Below, piece by piece: positions 1 through 6,210 of a DNA stretch of 10,570 bases; the stretch's first letter is position 1, and each line of letters starts with the position of its first letter. Origin of the DNA: CAYVKY01 sp964452115 (lineage in GTDB: Bacteria; Bacteroidota; Ignavibacteria; Tepidaquicellales; Tepidaquicellaceae); contig CAYVKY010000080.1 in NCBI GenBank assembly GCA_964452115.1, positions 1 to 10,570 of the forward strand, given 5' to 3'. The notes beneath the pieces were generated by a model. The model was not told the DNA's origin and ran no database searches. It was given only the letters and a program-made list of their open reading frames with translations. The translations under genes and the position numbers were made by a program.

Positions 1-126
1 AAACGTTAAATCCCTACGGGATTAACGGAATAAGCCGACATATAACTACAAACGTTAAATCCCTACGGGATAATTTTGTCACAGCAATATTTAACAACAA
101 ACGTTTAATCTCTAAGAGGATAAAAC
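1..126. repeat. Three-copy palindromic (REP-like) repeat, 49-bp period
   Basis: Three related units begin at 1, 50 and 99, an exact 49-bp spacing. The core reads AAACGTTAAATCCCTACGGG in units 1 and 2 and is more diverged in unit 3 (AAACGTTTAATCTCTAAGAG). Each unit can fold: in unit 1 positions 4-14 pair with 18-27 around the loop TAC, with one bulged A. In unit 3 the CCC/GGG stem base pairs are replaced by CTC/GAG, a compensatory change. The nine bases before units 2 and 3 also match at seven positions. The array lies just past the stop codon of the membrane protein gene at 153 and may continue left of the window. REP-like interspersed repeats are the best guess; a very degenerate CRISPR end is much less likely because the sequence between cores is short and partly shared. 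Confidence 0.7.
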
Positions 127-152
127 AAAAAAGGAATTTACATCTGTGCGGA

Positions 153-743
153 TTATATCTTCTCTTTCAGTTCGTCAACGATTTTTGAAGATACTTCAAA
201 TCCGAGTCCTAACCCGAATCCCGCAATACTGCTTTTTATTAATCCGTTAAGCCACGCGATGTAAAGGTTGCCGACGGGATATTCCCCTCTCTTTGATGAA
301 AAAGCATAAACAAGAAAGAACTGTACCGCAAGCGTAATGATTGAAAACATCACATACAAAAACAATAAAAGCACGGGACTTAGTATAAATCTCCATTTCA
401 GTTCGCGGGCATCGGCAATTTTGTAAATTTTATTATATATGAGTACTGAGAAAATGCTGACCGAAAAAAACAAAAGAAATCCGGCCCAGACAAAAACCTG
501 AAGATTTTTCATTATTGCCATATTAACCAAATATAATGCAGCCACAGCAAGATATGCATATTTCCCGTTATAATACTTTATCGTAAAAAAGAAAATTGCT
601 CCCGTTAATGCGTGAACCGTAATCTGAAATGCAGTGTACGAAGGTACAAATACGGGGTATCCATAAAAGAAATAAGCAATAGCAAGCGTAATGAACAGCG
701 TTACGATTAAAGATAAAACATATTTCGGGTAAATATATTTCAT
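153..743 (-). CDS. Polytopic membrane protein of unknown function
   Basis: This 196-residue protein is mostly hydrophobic, with about six likely membrane segments near residues 8-27, 36-56, 61-78, 82-104, 118-148 and 159-182. A short basic/polar loop (about 105-117) and a charged C-terminal tail (VDELKEKI) face the aqueous side. I do not recognise a family motif or any catalytic residues. Its ATG overlaps the stop codon of the upstream gene by one base (TAATG on the minus strand), so translation is probably coupled and the two products may work together in the inner membrane. It is the last gene of a three-gene minus-strand group and is followed by the hairpin repeats. The start is supported by this overlap and by the hydrophobic segment that follows. 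Real gene: likely. Function: unknown. Confidence 0.75.
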   Translation of the reverse strand: MKYIYPKYVLSLIVTLFITLAIAYFFYGYPVFVPSYTAFQITVHALTGAIFFFTIKYYNGKYAYLAVAALYLVNMAIMKNLQVFVWAGFLLFFSVSIFSVLIYNKIYKIADARELKWRFILSPVLLLFLYVMFSIITLAVQFFLVYAFSSKRGEYPVGNLYIAWLNGLIKSSIAGFGLGLGFEVSSKIVDELKEKI

Positions 744-1093
744 TAATCTTCCCCTTTTGTTTCGAGGTGAAATTTATGAAGAAACCTGTGAAAAACGGGT
801 GCGATAATAATTGCAAAAGCCGACAGGAAAGATATTCCGCTGAAGAGTGCATAGCATCCTGCAAATATTTTCGCGGCTTTATTTGTGAGCATATCGACGG
901 GTCCCATCCCTCCGAGAATCATTGATGCATTTAAAAACGAATCCGTCCAGCCGAGATTTCCCAGCAGGTGGTAGCCTAAAATTCCTACACTGAGACTTAC
1001 AAACACAAGCGCCATATCAATCAGAATAGCCGTGTACAAACGTTTACGGAATCTTGAAGGGGAAATTAACTTTTCCTTTTTATGTTCAAACAT
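743..1093 (-). CDS. Small two-helix membrane protein with ion-channel-like layout
   Basis: This 116-residue protein has a basic N-terminus (KKEK, RFRKR), one membrane helix at about 21-44, a short amphipathic stretch ending in GGMGPVD (61-67), a second helix at about 75-100, and a His-rich tail (FHRFLHKFHLE). The order helix, re-entrant-like loop with Gly-x-Gly, helix resembles the pore module of small potassium-type channels, but the canonical TVGYGD filter is absent. From memory, similar short proteins with a GMGPV loop and a HRFLH tail are widespread and listed as hypothetical; I cannot verify this here. It starts five bases after the stop of the beta-barrel gene and overlaps the next gene by one base, so the three genes are probably one transcript. 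Calling it a channel is inference. Confidence 0.75.
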   Translation of the reverse strand: MFEHKKEKLISPSRFRKRLYTAILIDMALVFVSLSVGILGYHLLGNLGWTDSFLNASMILGGMGPVDMLTNKAAKIFAGCYALFSGISFLSAFAIIIAPVFHRFLHKFHLETKGED

Positions 1094-1098
1094 TTTCG

Positions 1099-2016
1099 TT
1101 AAAATTTAAATTTAAATGGTATTTCAATTTCAAGAATAAATGACACAAAACCTTTTTTGCTGCTTACATCGGTAATGTTCATCGGAATAATATAATCAAC
1201 TTCGGGCTGAACGTTAACATACCTGCTCTGATATTGCAATGCGAGCCCCATTTCATAATCGAGCACGCTGAATGACTTTGATAAAAATTTATTTTTACCT
1301 TTAGCAAACGGGATAATATTGCCCGGCGTTCTTCCGGCATCCGCCTGATCGCCTATCACTGTTGATATAGAGGGTTCCATAGATATTTTTCCGTATAAAA
1401 AATTACGGGATAACCTTACCGGTGCTGCGGCTGTAAGGAACAATGATACTTCCGATGCGGATTTTGAAAAATCAAGATTTGGAATTGCCGAAAAATTCAC
1501 ATATCCGAAATCAAAGTCAAACTCCGCTCCGATTGAATTGCTCAGTGCCTGCCTTGCAGATGTGCTGCTGTCACCGAACCAGTAATGCGACAGATAAAGC
1601 GTAGTACTTAACACATCATTAAAATCGTAAGTGTAACTGATGCCGAGCTCTGCATCGTCCGGCGAACTCTGGCTTCCGCTTAGAAAATTAAAGCTTGCAT
1701 ATATTCCGAATCCCGATGAATGCTGAAATTTAATAGTCGGATAGAATGAATACTGATTCAATCCTTCATCCCTGCCCCTGTAGTGGTCGTGAGTCTGATT
1801 CAATAAGTCAAGAGTAAATAAAGACGATTTATCTTCAAATTCTTTTCCGTCATCCTGCAAACCCGGCGGCTCGGGTTCTTTCATTGAATCCGCCGGTGCA
1901 ATGGAATTGTTCTTTGTTGAATCAAAATTTTGTATATGCAGCCGGTACGGAGCATTTGTCCGTGCGAATGCGGTACCCGTCAAAAACAGAAGCAATATGA
2001 ATCCTGATATCTTCAT
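1099..2016 (-). CDS. Putative outer-membrane beta-barrel protein, unknown function
   Basis: The 305-residue product begins with a signal peptide (basic start, hydrophobic core ISGFILLLFLTGT, likely cleavage after AFA at residue 18). A polar Pro/Asp/Glu-rich segment (about 35-65) follows. The rest alternates aromatic/hydrophobic and polar residues in short strands, such as FGIYASFNFLSG, LSTTLYLSHYWF and FVSFILEIEIPFKFKF. It ends in phenylalanine, the usual C-terminal signal for outer-membrane barrel insertion. Twelve or so strands seem possible, but the number is not established. No ligand-binding motif or family signature was recognised. It is the first gene of the minus-strand group and diverges from the nuclease gene across about 157 bp. 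No Shine-Dalgarno sequence is seen before the ATG. A transporter or porin-like role for the membrane pair downstream is only a guess. Confidence 0.7.
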   Translation of the reverse strand: MKISGFILLLFLTGTAFARTNAPYRLHIQNFDSTKNNSIAPADSMKEPEPPGLQDDGKEFEDKSSLFTLDLLNQTHDHYRGRDEGLNQYSFYPTIKFQHSSGFGIYASFNFLSGSQSSPDDAELGISYTYDFNDVLSTTLYLSHYWFGDSSTSARQALSNSIGAEFDFDFGYVNFSAIPNLDFSKSASEVSLFLTAAAPVRLSRNFLYGKISMEPSISTVIGDQADAGRTPGNIIPFAKGKNKFLSKSFSVLDYEMGLALQYQSRYVNVQPEVDYIIPMNITDVSSKKGFVSFILEIEIPFKFKF

Positions 2017-2173
2017 CGGTTAAGTAATTAATGCAGCATAATATATTTTATTTTTCAAAAAATAAATTCAATTGTTTGGATAACGGTATCTGAAGCTGCA
2101 TGGTTCAAAAAATATGAATTTTATGTTTAATAAAAATAATTTATTATCGCTTATAAATTAATGGATTATTTTT
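2017..2173. promoter_or_regulatory. Divergent intergenic region, probable promoters both ways
   Basis: This AT-rich 157-bp gap separates the divergently read beta-barrel and nuclease genes, so it should hold both promoters. A TTTATTTTT/AAAAATAAA inverted repeat lies at 2047-2066. A TATAAAT at about 2152-2158 could be a -10 element for the nuclease gene. Neither promoter has a convincing -35 partner, so positions are tentative. Confidence 0.35.
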
Positions 2174-2749
2174 ATGATAAGGTATCTGAAAATTTTCTTT
2201 ATTGTTTCACTTTTTATTTTCACTTCCTGCTCGGAGGAAACAGCAAACATTCCATCAAAAAATCAGAAACAGAAAAACGAACCGGTACATTCTGAAACAT
2301 CTTCTGTTAAGCGTGTGGTTGACGGGGACACATTTGAACTTGAAAACGGCGAAAGAGTAAGGCTGCTGGGCATTGACACTCCGGAAAAATTCACAAGCAA
2401 TAAAATGGATTCCGATGCAAAAAAATCGGGACTCGACGTTGAAACCATCAAACAGCTCGGCGAGGCGGCTTCACATTATGCGGACAGTTTGATGGAAGGC
2501 AGGAAAATTTTTCTTGTTTCAGACCCGCTCAATGACGATAAAGACAGATACGGCAGGCTGCTGAGATACATTTACACCGAAGACGGAATGCTATATAATC
2601 TGAAAATTATTCTCGACGGTTACGCATTTGCCTATACGAATTTCCCCGTTATTATGAAAGATACATTTCTCAATGCAGAAGAATCTGCGCGGAAAAACAA
2701 ACGCGGTTTATGGTCAAATGAATCATTTAATAAATTAAAGGAGAACTAA
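2174..2749 (+). CDS. Thermonuclease (staphylococcal nuclease) family lipoprotein
   Basis: This 191-residue protein has a lipoprotein signal peptide with lipobox FTSC and the acylated cysteine at residue 19, followed by a polar linker to about residue 43. The SNase domain covers about 44-182. It keeps the family's catalytic set: VVDGDT with Asp52, RLLGIDTPE with Arg63, Asp68 and Glu71, and DRYGRLL with Arg128. The C-terminal FLNAEESARKNKRGLW motif is also typical. Family members cut DNA and RNA with calcium at the active site. Lipidation should anchor the enzyme on an envelope membrane, where it could degrade extracellular or periplasmic nucleic acid for nutrient use. The next gene overlaps its stop by one base and encodes an OB-fold lipoprotein, suggesting a joint function. 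All key residues are present, so activity is expected. Confidence 0.93.
   Translation: MIRYLKIFFIVSLFIFTSCSEETANIPSKNQKQKNEPVHSETSSVKRVVDGDTFELENGERVRLLGIDTPEKFTSNKMDSDAKKSGLDVETIKQLGEAASHYADSLMEGRKIFLVSDPLNDDKDRYGRLLRYIYTEDGMLYNLKIILDGYAFAYTNFPVIMKDTFLNAEESARKNKRGLWSNESFNKLKEN
2737..2743 (+). promoter_or_regulatory. Shine-Dalgarno sequence for the OB-fold lipoprotein gene
   Basis: AAAGGAG lies five bases before the ATG at 2749, inside the 3' end of the nuclease gene. It is the clearest ribosome binding site in the window; most other genes have only AT-rich leaders. Together with the TAATG overlap it fixes this start and supports coupled translation. Confidence 0.75.
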
Positions 2750-3156
2750 TGAAAAAGTTTTTAATCGTTTTATTGTTATTCTTTATACCGCTTTTTGCCT
2801 GCAAAAAGAATAATAATGTTTCAACATCGCAAGGTGAAAAGAAAAATCTTTCCATACAGCAGAGTGACCTTATAGAGTCTGCACCTGCCGATGCGGATAA
2901 ATACACAGGTGAAGTGATAATAGTCAAAGGAAAAGTTGCCGATGTATTCACTTCAAAAAACGGTCATACTTTCATAAATTTTGACAGGAAATATCCCAAT
3001 CATACTTTCACGGCGGTAAAATTCAAAGATTCTAAAGTGGATATATCCGGAATAAAACCCGGAAGCATCATTTCGATAAAAGGTTTGATTAAAACTTATA
3101 AGGATAAACCTGAAATTATACTTGACTCGCAGGAACAGATTTTGAATATTGAATAA
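2749..3156 (+). CDS. OB-fold lipoprotein, partner of the nuclease
   Basis: The 135-residue product has a lipoprotein signal peptide (KKFLIVLLLFFIPLFAC, lipidated Cys18), a polar linker, and from about residue 41 a domain resembling the OB-fold nucleic-acid-binding modules found in YhcR-type nucleases. The domain shows alternating strands: GEVIIVKGKVADVF, then TFINFDRKYPNHTFTAVKF, then GSIISIKGLIKTY and PEIILDS. The FINFDRKYPNHTFTAV segment is the most family-like part. The start overlaps the nuclease stop by one base, with a good Shine-Dalgarno. In Bacillus subtilis YhcR, OB-fold and SNase modules are on one polypeptide; here they would be separate lipid-anchored proteins. Inferred role: holding or presenting nucleic acid to the nuclease. 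The OB-fold call rests on pattern recognition only. Confidence 0.8.
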   Translation: MKKFLIVLLLFFIPLFACKKNNNVSTSQGEKKNLSIQQSDLIESAPADADKYTGEVIIVKGKVADVFTSKNGHTFINFDRKYPNHTFTAVKFKDSKVDISGIKPGSIISIKGLIKTYKDKPEIILDSQEQILNIE

Positions 3157-3169
3157 ACTTTACGGAACA

Positions 3170-3211
3170 ATATGTTTATTCTGAATGTTAGAAACATATA
3201 TTTATATAAAT
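3170..3211. promoter_or_regulatory. Inverted repeat and palindrome before the DUF4189-like gene
   Basis: ATATGTTT (3170-3177) and AAACATAT (3192-3199) form an exact 8-bp inverted repeat with a 14-bp spacer; the arm centres are 22 bp apart, about two helical turns. A perfect 12-bp palindrome ATTTATATAAAT directly follows at 3200-3211. The position, between two same-strand genes and 16-58 bp before the ATG at 3228, fits an operator overlapping a promoter or a weak terminator. The low GC content makes chance palindromes more likely. Confidence 0.35.
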
Positions 3212-3227
3212 CAAATTATATATAAAA

Positions 3228-3611
3228 ATGAAGAAACTTAACATTACCTTATGTCTCACAGTAATGCTGCTGATTGCAAGTAATATTTCGTATTCGCAAA
3301 GTGCAGTTTATTTCTGCACCGAAACGGGAGCGTTCGGATATGCTTACGGATATTCATATGCCGATGCTCTTACACACGCATATAATACCTGCATAGATTA
3401 CGGCGGCACAAATCCGCAGCTCGTTGTATCCACCGAAGAAACCGGTTACGGTGCAATTGCACTCGGGACGAACAGCACCGGTAACCGTGTAATAGGTGCG
3501 GCTTTGGGATTCGGCAATCTTGAAAAAGCGAAAACCGCTGCAATTAATTCCTGCAAAAAATCCGGCGGGAGAGATGTTTATATATACGAGACCTTTTACG
3601 ACGGATATTGA
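3228..3611 (+). CDS. Secreted DUF4189-like protein
   Basis: This 127-residue protein has a signal peptide with likely cleavage near SYSQ-S (residue 24). The mature part looks like two degenerate copies of one unit. The first is at about 35-60 (FGYAYGYSYADAL..AYNTC..YGG). The second is at about 74-115 (YGAIALG..., then AKTAAINSC..SGGRD). Each has an aromatic-Gly start, an Ala-rich helix with a cysteine (Cys55, Cys109) and a Gly-Gly turn; Cys30 is a third cysteine. This pattern matches the DUF4189 type of small secreted protein, whose function is not known to me. Cysteines may form disulfides after export. It sits 71 bp after the OB-fold gene, with an inverted repeat between, so it may have its own promoter. 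The family call is from pattern memory. Confidence 0.75.
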   Translation: MKKLNITLCLTVMLLIASNISYSQSAVYFCTETGAFGYAYGYSYADALTHAYNTCIDYGGTNPQLVVSTEETGYGAIALGTNSTGNRVIGAALGFGNLEKAKTAAINSCKKSGGRDVYIYETFYDGY

Positions 3612-3652
3612 TTTTTGTGTTTCAGACGGGTATTGGTTATTTATCCGCTCTT

Positions 3653-3674
3653 AAAACTTTTATAAAACTTTTAT
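3653..3674. repeat. Tandem 11-bp repeat upstream of the hydroxylase gene
   Basis: AAAACTTTTAT occurs twice head to tail (3653-3663 and 3664-3674), 40 bp before the ATG at 3715. Each unit contains AAAA-C-TTTT and the period is about one helical turn. It could be an A-tract promoter upstream element or a regulator site, or a simple AT-rich duplication. Confidence 0.5.
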
Positions 3675-3714
3675 AATTGTGTATCTGTTGTTGTTATAAA
3701 TTTTTGGAATTATT

Positions 3715-4341
3715 ATGAAGCGGAAATTTGTATCAAACAAAGACGAAACTGTAAGACTGTTTAAGAATCCGGTTCTGGAATATTTTTCACATATTCACCC
3801 TGCAACACCGCTTGTAGTTTACCTGCCGGTAATAGCTGTTTCATTGTATTTCGGTGTTCAGAATAAGAACCCGCTGTATATTATTTTAACTTTTTTAGCA
3901 GGTGTTCTACTATGGACACTGCTCGAATACTTTATGCACAGGTTTGCATTTCACACTTATCCGAAATCCGAAACCGGTAAAAAAATTCATTTTCTTGTTC
4001 ACGGTGTACATCACGATTACCCGCGCGACGGCACAAGGCTCGTGATGCCGTTGATGGTCAGCATACCTCTTGCAGTGATTTTTTATTTACTTTTTAAAGA
4101 AATTTTCGGGAGTTATTATCTGATTTATTTCGCGGGACTCGTATTCGGATATGTTTGCTATGATTCGATTCACTATGCCACGCATCACTTTCCGATGAAA
4201 AAAGGAGCAGGCAAATGGCTGAAGGAATATCATCTGAAGCACCATTATGTTGATGCAAATACTGCATACGGCGTAAGCAATCCGCTGTGGGATTATGTAT
4301 TCAGAACCGTTCCGTCAAACGAGAAATCATCCGAAAGATAA
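3715..4341 (+). CDS. Fatty acid 2-hydroxylase-like di-iron membrane enzyme
   Basis: The 208-residue protein belongs to the fatty acid hydroxylase superfamily and most resembles the FA2H/Scs7 group that adds a 2-hydroxyl to long-chain fatty acids, often those of sphingolipids. The histidine boxes are all present: EYFMHRFAFH (His75, His80), HFLVHGVHH (His92, 96, 99, 100), HYATHH (His153, 157, 158) and YHLKHH (His173, 176, 177). These should bind two irons. Membrane segments lie at about 33-48, 54-72, 111-130 and 134-152. The C-terminal YGVSNPLWDYVFRT motif also fits the group. Electron donors and the natural acyl substrate cannot be read from the window, and no sphingolipid gene is nearby. Its stop codon (4339-4341) directly abuts the recX stop on the other strand. 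Confidence 0.9.
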   Translation: MKRKFVSNKDETVRLFKNPVLEYFSHIHPATPLVVYLPVIAVSLYFGVQNKNPLYIILTFLAGVLLWTLLEYFMHRFAFHTYPKSETGKKIHFLVHGVHHDYPRDGTRLVMPLMVSIPLAVIFYLLFKEIFGSYYLIYFAGLVFGYVCYDSIHYATHHFPMKKGAGKWLKEYHLKHHYVDANTAYGVSNPLWDYVFRTVPSNEKSSER

Positions 4342-4968
4342 TCAGTCCGGCTTTAAAACGTTTCTTAAAATTTCGGATATGAGTGAATATTCAAATCCCC
4401 TGGAAAGAAGATAAGAAAATGATTTTTGCTTAATTTTTTCTTTCGGCACGCTTTTGTGTCTTGCAAGATATTTTTCGAGCAGGTTGATTCCGTTTGTAAG
4501 TTCAGTTTCATTATCATAGTTTTCTGCAATCACCTTTTCTATAATTTCTTTATCAATCCCTTTCTGCGACAATTTCTGCCTTATGCTTATTTTTCCCGAC
4601 GGCTTTTTTATTTTCTGATTTTCGATATATGATTTCGCATAGAGTTCATCATCAAGAAATTTATACTCCGTAAAATGTTGAATAATTTCCTCTATGTTTT
4701 CGTCTTTCAGCTTTTTTGCCCTGAGTTTTGTTCGGATTTCCTTTGTGCTGCGGGGGCTGTATGTGAGATAATTATAGGCGACTTTCGTTCCGAATGTAAT
4801 TTCATCATAGTGCGTGATTTCTTTGATTTTTTCTTCTGTGAGTTCGTCGTTTTTCCTGAGTCCGTAATTATAAATCGTTTCCTTATATAATCCGAAAGCG
4901 AACTCCCCGTCTATATAGATATTGTAGCGCCCTTCCTTTTTCTGCTTTTGAATATCCGTAATCTTCAT
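4342..4968 (-). CDS. recX: Regulatory protein RecX
   Basis: This 208-residue protein fits RecX, which binds RecA filaments and limits strand exchange. The signature is clear: YNYLTYSPRSTKEIRTKL (about 65-82), then FLDDELYAKSYI (about 104-115), then repeats of short helices (GKISIRQKLSQKGI, and the C-terminal KQKSFSYLLSRGFEYSLISEIL). The N-terminal 55 residues form a small beta-rich extension (YNIYIDGEFAFGLYKETI) seen in many RecX proteins. It lies downstream of recA on the same strand with a probable terminator between, an order common in bacteria. The ATG at 4968 has no Shine-Dalgarno. It may be expressed by read-through of the recA terminator, as in Escherichia coli, or from a weak promoter at 4969-5036. 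Confidence 0.93.
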   Translation of the reverse strand: MKITDIQKQKKEGRYNIYIDGEFAFGLYKETIYNYGLRKNDELTEEKIKEITHYDEITFGTKVAYNYLTYSPRSTKEIRTKLRAKKLKDENIEEIIQHFTEYKFLDDELYAKSYIENQKIKKPSGKISIRQKLSQKGIDKEIIEKVIAENYDNETELTNGINLLEKYLARHKSVPKEKIKQKSFSYLLSRGFEYSLISEILRNVLKPD

Positions 4969-5036
4969 AAAATAAATTTACATTTTTTTTCCCCAGTAAA
5001 AAGTCATAATTTATTTCCTGAAATTTATAATAGAAA

Positions 5037-5068
5037 TCCCAAGCCCCGTACTTCTCCGGAGCTTGGGA
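5037..5068 (-). terminator. Probable intrinsic terminator after recA
   Basis: TCCCAAGC (5037-5044) pairs exactly with GCTTGGGA (5061-5068). Three further pairs (5046-5048 with 5057-5059) follow inside a mismatch, leaving an 8-base loop. Read on the minus strand the stem is followed by ATTTCTATTATAAATT, an imperfect U-rich tail; the plus-strand side has no T-run. It lies about 70 bp after the recA stop and before recX. Confidence 0.7.
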
Positions 5069-5137
5069 AGGTAAATTCTTACTTATTAATTTAAATTTGA
5101 AAACAGCGTGCCCTGCCTCTGCAGAAAAATGTAAATT

Positions 5138-6187
<1,050 letters not shown>

Positions 6188-6210
6188 AAGATTTTTATTT
6201 ATTTAAATAA

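Noticed and set aside
1..126. Left repeats as a CRISPR array
   Set aside because: Cores are about 22 bp with imperfect matches, the third copy is strongly diverged, only about 17-27 bp lie between units, and part of that is shared. No cas gene is in the window.
568..864. 98-codon minus-strand frame across two membrane-protein genes
   Set aside because: It overlaps the coupled start/stop of two better-supported genes in another frame, and its composition shows no consistent domain.
2047..2066. AT hairpin in the divergent region as a terminator
   Set aside because: It lies at the 5' ends of both flanking genes, has no GC stem, and such A/T palindromes are expected by chance here.
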